31,876 nucleotides of DNA from Promethearchaeota archaeon (lineage in GTDB: Archaea > Asgardarchaeota > Lokiarchaeia > Sigyniarchaeales > SOKP01). Location: positions 1 to 31,876 of the forward strand of contig JAUWZT010000004.1 in the NCBI GenBank assembly GCA_030615145.1. Direction: 5' to 3'. Positions 8,113-15,517 of this stretch are shown here, piece by piece. The translations under genes and the position numbers were made by a program. Within the stretch, counting starts at the first letter, position 1; each line of letters starts with the position of its first letter. Under the pieces are notes generated by a model that had not been told where the DNA came from, did not search any database, and saw nothing but the letters and a program-made list of their open reading frames with translations.

Positions 8113-8876
8113 TTTTTATTCTTTCCTCCGGAATATTCTTCTTGAATTGCAATATATTTATTTTTTAGCGTGTTTAACTGCATTTCATGGATCTTTATTA
8201 GAGCATTTTTAGCATGAGTTAAACACTCATCAAACTCTTTTAAATCCATATTGCCATCGAATTGGAGTAATGAAAATTCCTCATTAAACCATGTTATCGC
8301 ACATGGTAAATCTGCTTCACCCGCTTTATCTTCAATTCCTGATAAGTCTGTTACTAATTCTCCATCGATTTTTCCAACGGCAATAGCTGTTACTAGACTC
8401 CTCATTGGAACCCCAGCATCAGCGAGTGCTAAGGCAGCAACCGTGGCACAAGCACACCGTGTTCCGCCATCAGCATCCATCACATTAATAAAAACCTCAA
8501 ACGAATTACCAGGATAAAGTTCAAGAAAAAGCAAAGGTTCTAAGCAATCTGCTAATACCATTGAAATTTCTTTTTCTCGGCGTCCAGGGGCTGGGCGTTT
8601 TCTATCAAACACCGAAAAGGTTGCCATTCTATAAAAAACTCTCAGAATTCCTTTATCTGGTTTCGCTAAATAATGAGGATGAACGTCTCTAGGTCCGTAA
8701 ACAGCGCAAAAAATTTTGTTGTTGCCCCATTCTAAATATGCTGAACCATCTGCATTTTTTAGTAATCCTACTTCCATTTTTATAGGTCTTAACTCGTGTT
8801 TGTCTCGACCATCAAGTCTCTTCCCATCTTCACGAAATAACTTTTCTGGATACTCATCTTTAATAATTAGTGGCAT
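8109..8876 (-). CDS. rrp41: Exosome catalytic subunit Rrp41
   Basis: A 255-residue RNase PH-fold protein, the phosphorolytic 3'-5' exonuclease subunit. Visible are RLDGRDKHELRPIKMEVG near the N-terminus, SAYLEWGNNKIFCAVYGPR, RFYRMATFS-like basic RNA-contact region (here VFYRMATFSVFDRKRPAPGR), the DADGGTRCACATVAALALAD helix, and the acidic catalytic part DLSGIEDKAGEADLP. It is flanked by Rrp4 (adjacent, one base between stop and start) and Rrp42 (four-base overlap), the classical order. It ends in a Gly/Lys tail of no known role. Confidence 0.97.
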   Translation of the reverse strand: MPLIIKDEYPEKLFREDGKRLDGRDKHELRPIKMEVGLLKNADGSAYLEWGNNKIFCAVYGPRDVHPHYLAKPDKGILRVFYRMATFSVFDRKRPAPGRREKEISMVLADCLEPLLFLELYPGNSFEVFINVMDADGGTRCACATVAALALADAGVPMRSLVTAIAVGKIDGELVTDLSGIEDKAGEADLPCAITWFNEEFSLLQFDGNMDLKEFDECLTHAKNALIKIHEMQLNTLKNKYIAIQEEYSGGKNKK

Positions 8877-9686
8877 TTATTTTATACCTCTTATCTTTTT
8901 TTCATTATTAATATATTCTGAAATTCGGTCTGTTAACCCAACCGTATGGGCTTCTCTTTCAATTTTCTTTATTGCGTCAATTAATAACCTATCATAAGCA
9001 ATATTTTCACCTTTTAACCAAATACGCCCATTTTGCGTTACAAATATATTACTTTTAGTCAAATTTTTTAACATTTTAATCATAGAACCCTCACGTCCAA
9101 TAACTCGTGGAATTTTTGGAGGATTAATTGAGATTACTATGCCATCTCTTCTTTTGCCTAAATATTGACCAACGGTTGTTAATTCAGGTTGATTTAGACG
9201 ATCTGCAGAAAGTACTTTTACAATTAATATATCTCCAATTTGATACTTGTCAGTTGAAGGAGCTGCATGATCTGAACCTCCCCCTCTATATCCCCTCGTT
9301 TTGTTTCTTTTTACCGTATTTTTTGGTTTTAAAATCCCATCATCTTTGGCGTTAATGTCTAATCTATATTTGACTGGGTTTTTATCTATAACTAAAGCAA
9401 TAACCTTATCTCCTGCTCGAGGCGTATAAGACCCTTTAAGAGGGATAACATTAATGTAATTTTTATTAATCTGCTTTAAACCAATGTTTAACGATATTAT
9501 TTTTGTTCTTTCTTTATTTAAAATTGTACCTCTTCCGGGTAAGAAATTTTTTGTATCTTCTGTTAATACCTCTCCTGGCACGACAACCTCCCGAGAAACA
9601 TCTTCACTATCGATCTCATCTATTTCTTCAGCTTCATCATTATCTTCAATAGTTTCTTCTATTGATTCATCTTCTTCATTTTCCAT
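8877..9686 (-). CDS. rrp4: Exosome RNA-binding cap subunit Rrp4 (S1-KH)
   Basis: A 269-residue exosome cap protein that guides RNA into the Rrp41/Rrp42 ring. Order: an acidic tail (residues 1-31, more than half Asp/Glu), the N-terminal domain starting at VVVPGEVL with LPGRGT, an S1 domain from about residue 90 (AGDKVIALVI, YRLDINAKDDG), and a KH domain with IPRVIGREGSMIKML, the GxxG loop being GREG. Two parts look unlike a standard Rrp4: the acidic tail, and an Arg/Gly-rich loop around residues 125-145 (KTRGYRGGGSDHAAP) inside the S1 region. Both could add contacts to RNA or partners; this is inference. Confidence 0.95.
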   Translation of the reverse strand: MENEEDESIEETIEDNDEAEEIDEIDSEDVSREVVVPGEVLTEDTKNFLPGRGTILNKERTKIISLNIGLKQINKNYINVIPLKGSYTPRAGDKVIALVIDKNPVKYRLDINAKDDGILKPKNTVKRNKTRGYRGGGSDHAAPSTDKYQIGDILIVKVLSADRLNQPELTTVGQYLGKRRDGIVISINPPKIPRVIGREGSMIKMLKNLTKSNIFVTQNGRIWLKGENIAYDRLLIDAIKKIEREAHTVGLTDRISEYINNEKKIRGIK

Positions 9687-9775
9687 TTATTTTTAATCAC
9701 TCTCGATTTATAATTTATACATTTGATTAATTATCGTAAAAATCCATTAAGGAAAATTAGTTAAAAATTATCTGG

Positions 9776-10567
9776 TTAGGATTTTATTAATTTAGTTTGA
9801 ACTCGTCCATGAGTTAACTTATTCAATTTATCAATCAATTCCATTTGTAATCCTGCAGGCAAACTAACAACTGAAACCCAAGATCCATCCGATTGCCACT
9901 CCTCATTTTTAATTTGTGCTAATTGCGCAACAACATTATAACCCTTTGCAGTAAAGGCCGAAGGAATTTTTATCGCAATTTCCACTTGCTCCATTCGAAT
10001 AGGTATGATTGCCCGTATCTGTTTAAGTACATCGTCAACTTGTTCTTCCGCGCTTCTCATTAAGTCAACTTTAACTTTTGCTTCCTCTATAGCCTTTTCA
10101 ATTCTTTGATAAGGATGCGGTTTTTTATTTTGAGGATTTATCGCGTTTTTAGTTATAATTGTAATAATCTGCTTTAATTTCTTATCTCTTTCATCATCTC
10201 GTTGGGTCTGAGTCCAATGTATTTCTCCTTCTAATAAAATGTGGCTCGCGATAATCCTTCCGTCTGTAGTATTAAACACAGCTTCCTTATCGCCGTCAGT
10301 TGCTTTTTTTCCCCTTCTCAAATCTTCAAATACGGTAAAACTTTCAAAAATTAATTCAATTGAAATTTTAGGATTTTTTAAGAGTTCTTCAGCAGAAACT
10401 CGAGATTTTTTGCTTCCTTCCATAAGACGTTTGTTTATTTCTTCTCGAATGATTTTTTTGGCTTCCCATGCTTTGTCCGGGGCTAATAACATCTCAAAGG
10501 TGCGCCCCTCTTTAACTATGCGCCCAACAATGAAACCACCTAAATCTATTCTTGCTCTGCCTATCAT
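9776..10567 (-). CDS. sbds: Ribosome maturation protein SBDS (SDO1)
   Basis: A 263-residue SBDS-family protein that works with an EF-2-like GTPase to release the anti-association factor aIF6 from the large subunit. The N-terminal domain shows FEMLLAPDKAWE followed by a helical region with SRVSAEELLK, then DLRRGKKA; the middle domain has RIIASHILLEGEIHWTQTQR and PHPYQRIEKAIEEAKV; the C-terminal part includes PIRMEQVEIAIKIP and GSWVSVVSLPAG. Length and domain order are normal. It lies between psmA and rrp4, as in the well-known archaeal cluster. Confidence 0.95.
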   Translation of the reverse strand: MIGRARIDLGGFIVGRIVKEGRTFEMLLAPDKAWEAKKIIREEINKRLMEGSKKSRVSAEELLKNPKISIELIFESFTVFEDLRRGKKATDGDKEAVFNTTDGRIIASHILLEGEIHWTQTQRDDERDKKLKQIITIITKNAINPQNKKPHPYQRIEKAIEEAKVKVDLMRSAEEQVDDVLKQIRAIIPIRMEQVEIAIKIPSAFTAKGYNVVAQLAQIKNEEWQSDGSWVSVVSLPAGLQMELIDKLNKLTHGRVQTKLIKS

Positions 10568-10685
10568 TTAAATTTTTCACTAACTACCTTATTGAATGAT
10601 TCTCGCTTTTTACTATTTTTTGCCTTATATTAATTGATAAATATTAATGAGGGTTAACCTTGAATCTTAAATATTTTATAGAAGA

Positions 10686-11402
10686 TTATAATTTATTTAA
10701 TAAATCTTCCTTTTCTTCATCACTCAATAATTTAAATTCAATATCGTCTTTCATAATGAAAGCTATATCACAAGTTTCTTTTTTCAAATTATCACCCATT
10801 AATTCTTTTAAAGCTCTTAAAGGTAATAATTTTAATTCATCATCAATAATATCCTCTTTATAATTTTCTTCAAGGTAAACCCGCGCCTCAGTTGCACCTG
10901 AACCTATCGCAAAAGCTTTATAACCCCACATAGCGCCCGAGGGGTCTGTCAAATACAACGAAGCCTCTCCATTTGGATCAACTCCAGCTATGAGGAAACT
11001 AACTCCAAAAGGTCTCACACCTGCGTTCTGCGTGAAAAGTTGGAGATATTCGCAAATATTAAGCGTACTATCTTTAACCGAAATTCTCTCGTCGTAATTT
11101 AAAATATTAACTTGTGCCTGAACTCGCGCGCGGTCTATAAGTACCCTTGCGTCAGCAGTGAGCCCAGCAATGGCCGCGCCAATATGGGTGTCAACTTTAA
11201 ATATCTTTTCTGAGCCAATAATTTCTTGAAGTTCGGAACTCTTTTTTTCGACGGCAAAAACAACGGAATGACTATTCCTACATACAATAGCCGTTGTTCC
11301 TCTTCTTACGGCTTCTATAGCGTACTCAACCTGAAACAGCCTCCCCTCTGGAGAGAACTGAGTTATAGCCATATCGTACCCTCGTCCTGCTTGCTGGAAC
11401 AT
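10686..11402 (-). CDS. psmA: Proteasome alpha subunit
   Basis: A 238-residue 20S proteasome alpha subunit. The N-terminal gate helix and signature GYDMAITQFSPEGRLFQVEY and AIEAVRRGTTAI are nearly canonical; YDMAITQFS contains the Tyr-Asp gate residues. Further conserved parts are GAAIAGLTADARVLIDRAR, RPFGVSFLIAGVD and GSGATEARVYLEE. It forms the outer heptameric rings, gating access for PAN or other ATPases. No beta subunit gene is in the window. The upstream gap to the profilin-like gene is 234 AT-rich bases, enough for its own promoter. Confidence 0.97.
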   Translation of the reverse strand: MFQQAGRGYDMAITQFSPEGRLFQVEYAIEAVRRGTTAIVCRNSHSVVFAVEKKSSELQEIIGSEKIFKVDTHIGAAIAGLTADARVLIDRARVQAQVNILNYDERISVKDSTLNICEYLQLFTQNAGVRPFGVSFLIAGVDPNGEASLYLTDPSGAMWGYKAFAIGSGATEARVYLEENYKEDIIDDELKLLPLRALKELMGDNLKKETCDIAFIMKDDIEFKLLSDEEKEDLLNKL

Positions 11403-11636
11403 GATATTTATCCCTTTTTAATTTTTAATTAATTATCTAATTTTTTTTTTACTATTAAAATATTGAAATTTTTAATAAAATTTATATTTTGTCTAAATAA
11501 AGTATTAGCTTTTGAACACAAATTCATAATAAAAACTAAAATCTATTTGCTTGCTCAAATTCGGGATATAAATAAAAAAGAAATAAAATGTAATTTTATA
11601 AGACTTAATAATAATTTGGTGAATTCTTCAAACAGT

Positions 11637-12008
11637 TTAACTCCAAGCAACCTTATTGATAAAAATTGACCACTCAAGTAAAATCAAACCTTCGTCTCGA
11701 GTATGTGCTATGAGGTAATCTCCGTTTTTTGTTATCGAACCAACTATATTACCCTTCCCCCCAGCTATATTTTTTGCCGCTAATTGAATGTCATCATTTT
11801 TTAATATCGCAAATCTATAGGTCTGAAAGTTAAGAGCTGGTTCTTTTTGTTTCCACGCTACAAGCATAGCTTTAGCTTCTTCGTTTGATAAAGAGAATTC
11901 TTCGGATTTAAATAGAATCTCGCCGTTAGAATCCAACAAGAAAATTTCTTCCGTACCGTCGTATTTTCTTAGTTCTTCAACTAAATAATTAAATCGTTGT
12001 TGTTCCAT
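11637..12008 (-). CDS. Profilin-like protein (Asgard-type)
   Basis: A 123-residue protein whose layout matches profilin rather than a Roadblock/LC7 protein. Eukaryotic profilins read roughly LDGNVWATSAGFNLTPEEGK and, further on, YMYLRGDD...KKGAGG; here FLLDSNGEILFKSEEFSLS, then NEEAKAM, and later FAILKNDDIQ with AKNIAGGKGNIVGS and a final LIAHT strand followed by a C-terminal helix. Such proteins bind actin in Asgard archaea, where they are eukaryotic signature proteins. The match is by eye from a diverged family, so a Roadblock-like or other longin-type fold is not excluded. It is the first gene of the minus-strand train leading into psmA. Confidence 0.72.
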   Translation of the reverse strand: MEQQRFNYLVEELRKYDGTEEIFLLDSNGEILFKSEEFSLSNEEAKAMLVAWKQKEPALNFQTYRFAILKNDDIQLAAKNIAGGKGNIVGSITKNGDYLIAHTRDEGLILLEWSIFINKVAWS

Positions 12009-12195
12009 AACTCACATCAACAAATTCTTATGCTTTTCTTTAAACTATCATAAAAGTTCATCAATTTAAATTTTATTAGAACGAAATTAAGTTAGAATTA
12101 AATAATATAATAAGAGAAAATAAGAAATATTACGTTTTACTTACTATTATAATAATTATTTTTATGATTCATATTTCTATATTTAGGAATTTTTA

Positions 12196-12981
12196 ATGGT
12201 AAAAAATTTAGTCCTATACGATAAAATTTATAACGTCTATACAGATAAAGATAAAAAAGAAATTTCAATAAGATATCGAAAATATTTGAACGAATTAGCG
12301 CAAAGCTTTCCAAATACAAAAGTTCAAATAAAAAAGGTAAGACAATTTGACGATAGAGTTGAGATTCTAATATCGGGACCCGAAGAAGTCTTCCTTCTTA
12401 ATTTATTTAAGAAAGAAGTTGGAGCTATCGTTGAGTTCGATGAGGTTGAAATAAATCAAACGTATAAAGGAGTCTTATTAGATGTAGGAAAGGTAGGGTT
12501 TGGAATTTTTGTGGATTGCGCTATTTTAAACCCTAAAACGGATGTTTTGCTTAATCTTCACGCTCTTAGAAAACAATTGTGTAAAGGAAGAGATGTTTCT
12601 CTAACAGAAATTATTAAATCTTACGATTTTATCGATCATTTTCCTGTTTATATAAAAATTACTTCAATCGATAAAGAAAAAGAACAAATCCAAGGCAATC
12701 TAGATCAGAAGACTTTAAAACTTTACGGTAAATTAGTTGTGGAAAATCTCGAAGGCGTTTTTGTAAGCGGTGAAACAAAAGGTCAGTTCAAAAAAGCTCT
12801 TATAAGGACCGGTCATTATCGAGACATCGCTTCAATAGAGCGATTCGGATTTCTGGAGAATATCGTAATTTTAAGACAAAATACAACCGCTCCAGGAATT
12901 ATTGCAGATATTGGCAAATACCTTAAAAATTGTAAGTTGAGCGCAATTAGACCTGAAAGAATCAGAAAATTATTTGTATAG
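12196..12981 (+). CDS. DUF2110-like archaeal protein
   Basis: A 261-residue protein resembling the archaeal DUF2110 group, whose function is not known. The N-terminal 75 residues alternate basic helix and strands; the middle has YKGVLLDVGKVGFGIFVDCA, similar to an S1/OB strand pair; the C-terminal part IADIGKYLKNCKLSAIRPER looks conserved. The S1-like segment and the basic charge suggest RNA binding (inference). It is transcribed divergently from the profilin-like gene across a 187-base AT-rich gap that must hold both promoters. It ends ten bases before the 3' end of the convergent tRNA-Val gene. Confidence 0.6.
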   Translation: MVKNLVLYDKIYNVYTDKDKKEISIRYRKYLNELAQSFPNTKVQIKKVRQFDDRVEILISGPEEVFLLNLFKKEVGAIVEFDEVEINQTYKGVLLDVGKVGFGIFVDCAILNPKTDVLLNLHALRKQLCKGRDVSLTEIIKSYDFIDHFPVYIKITSIDKEKEQIQGNLDQKTLKLYGKLVVENLEGVFVSGETKGQFKKALIRTGHYRDIASIERFGFLENIVILRQNTTAPGIIADIGKYLKNCKLSAIRPERIRKLFV

Positions 12982-12986
12982 AATGG

Positions 12987-12991
12987 AAAAA
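12987..12991 (-). terminator. T5 run after tRNA-Val(UAC)
   Basis: On the minus strand five T residues follow directly after the encoded CCA of tRNA-Val. Archaeal transcription commonly stops in such T runs. The assignment is by position only. Confidence 0.4.
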
Positions 12992-13125
12992 TGGTGGGCC
13001 CAGGGAGGATTGAACTCCCGACCTTCTCGGTGTATTCGCGGTATAACACGAGTCATATCATACTAGCGAGACGTCTATTATTCAGTTTCTAAAAAACTGA
13101 ATCATAACCACTAGACCATGGGCCC
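12992..13125 (-). tRNA. tRNA-Val(UAC) with two introns, CCA encoded
   Basis: The acceptor stem is GGGCCCA/TGGGCCC with A73 and an encoded CCA; the T-arm is GGGAG-TTCAATC-CTCCC. A complete cloverleaf of 73 bases forms only if two pieces are removed. Intron 1 (13074-13101, 28 bases) interrupts the 3' side of the D-stem between positions 24 and 25 and folds into a perfect 8-bp hairpin (TTCAGTTT/AAACTGAA). Intron 2 (13035-13064, 30 bases) lies in the anticodon loop after U33 and contains the stem GTATGA/TTATAC. The spliced anticodon stem is TCTCG/CGAGA with loop CTTACAC, anticodon UAC. The D-arm (GTCTAG...TATGAC) and A73 agree with valine. Boundaries of intron 1 are uncertain by two bases. Confidence 0.85.
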
Positions 13126-13148
13126 TTGCTTTTTAAATGTTATAAGAA

Positions 13149-13280
13149 CGCAATCGGTGGGAGTCTCGATCCTATTGTAATCAATGGGATATTCGAACCC
13201 ACGAGTCCGTTTGGACACCGGATTAGCAATCCGGCGCTTTCGGCACGCTTTTCCGTTCTACCAGGCTAAGCGACGATTGC
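13149..13280 (-). tRNA. tRNA-Ser(GCU) with D-arm and T-loop introns
   Basis: Acceptor stem GCAATCG/CGATTGC with G73 (the serine discriminator) and no encoded CCA. The anticodon stem-loop CCGGA-TTGCTAA-TCCGG is intact and gives GCU. A long variable arm with stem GTCC/GGAC confirms a class II tRNA. Two pieces must be removed to give an 84-base cloverleaf: 13238-13256 (19 bases) in the 3' side of the D-stem around 23/24, and 13163-13191 (29 bases) in the T-loop at 59/60. The T-loop intron folds as a 9-bp hairpin with one C-A mismatch (ATCCCATTG/CAATAGGAT). The 23 bases up to tRNA-Val suggest a joint transcript. Confidence 0.88.
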
Positions 13281-13549
13281 TTAGTGTTTTTATAAACTTT
13301 AAATGCTATATTTTACATATAAAAATCTAAAATTTTAATACTTTTTCATTGTATTGCGTATTTGATCTATATTGAAAAGAAACAAAGAAAAAATAAAAAA
13401 AAAATTCAATGTGATAATTCTAAAACCACAACTTTTTTATTAATGTTACTTTCGATTCTTTTTGTATGTATCAATCTAAGTTTTGCATAATCTAATAGAT
13501 TAGAAAATATTAAATTTTAAAAAGAAAAGAGAGAAATTTTAGCTTAAAA
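13281..13549. other. AT-rich intergenic region
   Basis: A 269-base stretch between tRNA-Ser(GCU) and the JAMM gene, both on the minus strand. It must hold the promoter of the two tRNAs; an AT-rich TATA-like stretch (TTTATAAAC, near 13290-13297) lies close to the tRNA 5' end. No coding potential or stable structure was seen. Confidence 0.4.
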
Positions 13550-14038
13550 TCACTCTTGGATTATCTCAAACACCATCTTCTCGATGATTGGCTTCTTCGT
13601 GTATCGCTTATCGTAATACCAACCAACTAAATGAGCTTTTAAAGGAGGATCATTTTCGGGAAGATTAGGAATTACGATTATCATTACACCATTTGAGAGA
13701 TATTTTAAAATCTTTTTATCGATTGCGTGTAATTTATCGTTTCCTGAAGGGTGTGTATGAGCCTGCCAGATTATATCTATTCCAAGTTCTTGTTTAAACT
13801 TACGCATATTGTAGATTTTCGATTTCTTATATCGCATCCAACTTCTAGGTTTTACGTGAGTTTTGGTTTTTCTCAAATCTGGATTGATAATAAATTTATT
13901 AACTATTCCGAAGTTTTCTTTACGATCCGCAAAAATCCAGTAATTTTCGATGTTAGGAAAAACTTCTGCGGCTCTGTTCGTGATTTCTTTAAAAATACGA
14001 TCTGGTATTAAATATCTAAAATCTTTTGCCCCGCTCAT
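13550..14038 (-). CDS. JAMM/MPN-domain (JAB1/Rpn11-like) putative isopeptidase
   Basis: A 162-residue single-domain protein. The metal site HTHPSGNDKLHAID fits the JAMM pattern HxHP-x6-S-x2-D with residues H94, H96 and D107; the Ser position is His104. A Glu in the first strands (likely E31) could be the catalytic base. JAMM proteases remove ubiquitin-like modifiers, and Asgard archaea carry such systems; no ubiquitin, E1 or E2 gene is seen here, so the target is unknown. An insertion rich in basic residues (about 55-80) lies between the first strands and the metal site. The gene is flanked by tRNA genes on both sides. Confidence 0.78.
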   Translation of the reverse strand: MSGAKDFRYLIPDRIFKEITNRAAEVFPNIENYWIFADRKENFGIVNKFIINPDLRKTKTHVKPRSWMRYKKSKIYNMRKFKQELGIDIIWQAHTHPSGNDKLHAIDKKILKYLSNGVMIIVIPNLPENDPPLKAHLVGWYYDKRYTKKPIIEKMVFEIIQE

Positions 14039-14221
14039 TTTTTATATCATCTCAAGTGTAAGTCAATGAAACATAAAATTTATATTTTTCTTTTAAGTGT
14101 TCCTTAAAGTATGAATTACGAGAGTAAAATAATAAAAAAATTTATTTTATTAAATATAATCTATTTTAATACCTATATCATAATCAAAAAAAAAAAGAAA
14201 ATAAAAAACCGTAATTCCAGA

Positions 14222-14326
14222 GCACCTGTAGCCTAGTGGTAAGACGCTGGCCTTGAGCGTGTAATATAATTTATCAAGTAAGCCAGTGCGCGTAAGCGCT
14301 CGGGGGTTCAAATCCCTCCAGGTGCG
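14222..14326 (+). tRNA. tRNA-Ser(UGA) with a canonical 37/38 intron
   Basis: Acceptor stem GCACCTG/CAGGTGC, G73, no CCA encoded. The long variable arm has the stem GCGC/GCGC with a GTAA loop, so it is class II. A 23-base intron at 14258-14280 lies at the usual position 37/38; after removal the anticodon loop is CTTGAGA between CTGGC and GCCAG, anticodon UGA. The spliced length is 82 bases. The D-stem has one C11-A24 mismatch. The T-arm is GGGGG-TTCAAAT-CCCTC with one G-U pair. Confidence 0.9.
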
Positions 14327-14351
14327 TTTTCAATGGCGGTTTTAGTAAACG

Positions 14352-14455
14352 GGGCTATTAGCGCAGGCAGGTAGCGCATCCGGCTCTTAACCGGCAGGTC
14401 GGGGGTTCGATACTTCCATCCTTATCAGATGGAGGCGAAAGTCCCTCATAGCCCG
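14352..14455 (+). tRNA. tRNA-Lys(CUU) with a T-loop intron
   Basis: Acceptor stem GGGCTAT/ATAGCCC with G73 and no CCA encoded. D-arm GCGC/GCGC. The anticodon loop is CTCTTAA on a four-pair CCGG stem (27-43 mismatched), anticodon CUU. The T-loop is broken by a 30-base insertion at 14412-14441 (position 59/60); it carries the 8-bp hairpin CTTCCATC/GATGGAGG (one G-U). Removing it leaves the T-loop TTCGATT on GGGGG/CCCTC and a 74-base tRNA. It starts 25 bases after tRNA-Ser(UGA). Confidence 0.9.
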
Positions 14456-14459
14456 CTTA

Positions 14460-14466
14460 TTTTTTA
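14460..14466 (+). terminator. T7 run after tRNA-Lys(CUU)
   Basis: Seven T residues begin five bases after the end of the tRNA, a plausible archaeal T-rich stop for the Ser-Lys transcript. It also lies between that transcript and the convergent regulator gene ending at 14493. Confidence 0.45.
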
Positions 14467-14492
14467 AAATAAAAGAAAAAAGATTTATCACT

Positions 14493-15497
14493 TTATAAAT
14501 ATTGAAATATAACTTCAAAATCAGAGAAATCAAATGGTTTTAGGATGTAGCCATTGGCTTGACTATCCTCAAAATTTTTTTTTACTTCAGAACCCGGGAT
14601 GGCTGTTAGTAAAAAGACTTTTATGTCTTTAAGATCTTTATTTGATTTAATTTTTTTACATATGTCGTAACCGCTATAATCTGGCAAAATAATATCGAGT
14701 AGAACTAATTTACAAGGGTTATTGGCTAATTCTTGCAATCCTTTTGTTCCACTTACAACACCCTTACAAGAAAAACCTTTGCTATCAAAATAGCTCGTTA
14801 ACAAACGAATAGTTGCTAAATCATCTTCTATTAGCAAAATATCGTATTGAGAGCTTTCCGTTTTTATGTTGTCTAGTATATTAATAATTCTATTCTCGAG
14901 AAGTATAGATTGGTCGAAGATGTTTTGAATTGTATTAAATACATCATCCATCAATTCCTCCCTATAATTCTCAATTAATAGTTGTGAAAACCCCTTAATT
15001 GATGTTAATGGCTCTTTCAACGCGTGGGATATGTTCGTAAGAGTTTTATCGTCGAGTTTATGCAAATCTTCGCCGATTAAACCCGATTTCTGCTTAATAA
15101 AGTAATTTACGCTTTCTCTTATGAGTTTTGATACGGTTTTGTATTTATCTTTATGAGTATTTATAAAATCCTGCCAATTAGCTTTAGTTTCATCGGCTAC
15201 ATACAACGAAATTCGCTCTTTTTCACGATCATAAATTTTTTCTCCTTTCAACCATTTAATAAAGCCTTCGGTTATAGAACCGCGCCAGATAGCGTATTTA
15301 TCGGTTTCCTCTTCGTATTCTTTCATTAGTTCTTTAGTTTTTTCGCTCTTCAAATCAAGATTTTTTAATTCATTTTCAGTCAATTTAGGCATAGAATAGT
15401 TATTCTCACCGTTCGAATTACTATCGCGTTTCTTTTCGTCAGGAATTTTTAACACCGTAATTTTTACTTTGTGATTTAATTGTTTTTTACCGTTCAA
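14493..15497 (-). CDS. RHH-HisKA-REC regulator lacking a kinase domain (copy 1)
   Basis: A 334-residue protein. Residues 1-60 are charged and probably flexible; 66-86 hold a conserved helix (DKYAIWRGSITEGFIKWLKG); 94-135 look like a ribbon-helix-helix DNA-binding domain (RISLYVADETK, then TVSKLIRESVNYFI); 150-210 resemble a HisKA dimerisation helix pair with H158 in NISHALKEPLTSIKGFSQLL; 218-334 form a receiver domain (acidic IEDD, D268 in LVLLDIILPD, T298, K320 in YILKPF). No HATPase domain lies between HisKA and REC. It could receive phosphate on His and Asp from another kinase and act as a transcription factor (inference). The start is TTG; an ATG is not available nearby. Copy 2 lies 194 bases upstream. 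Confidence 0.85.
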   Translation of the reverse strand: MNGKKQLNHKVKITVLKIPDEKKRDSNSNGENNYSMPKLTENELKNLDLKSEKTKELMKEYEEETDKYAIWRGSITEGFIKWLKGEKIYDREKERISLYVADETKANWQDFINTHKDKYKTVSKLIRESVNYFIKQKSGLIGEDLHKLDDKTLTNISHALKEPLTSIKGFSQLLIENYREELMDDVFNTIQNIFDQSILLENRIINILDNIKTESSQYDILLIEDDLATIRLLTSYFDSKGFSCKGVVSGTKGLQELANNPCKLVLLDIILPDYSGYDICKKIKSNKDLKDIKVFLLTAIPGSEVKKNFEDSQANGYILKPFDFSDFEVIFQYL

Positions 15498-15505
15498 AAT
15501 TTACG

Positions 15506-15517
15506 GTAAATATTTAC
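15506..15517. promoter_or_regulatory. 12-base palindrome before regulator copy 1
   Basis: A perfect palindrome GTAAATATTTAC lies 8-19 bases before the TTG start of copy 1, with a further GTAAAT half-site directly beside it (on the minus strand). RHH proteins bind short palindromes, so this could be an autoregulatory operator. In such AT-rich DNA a chance palindrome is also possible. Confidence 0.3.

Noticed and set aside
11463..11669. 68-codon plus-strand open frame between psmA and the profilin-like gene
   Set aside because: It runs into the 3' end of the profilin-like gene on the other strand, has no conserved pattern and lacks a good start context.
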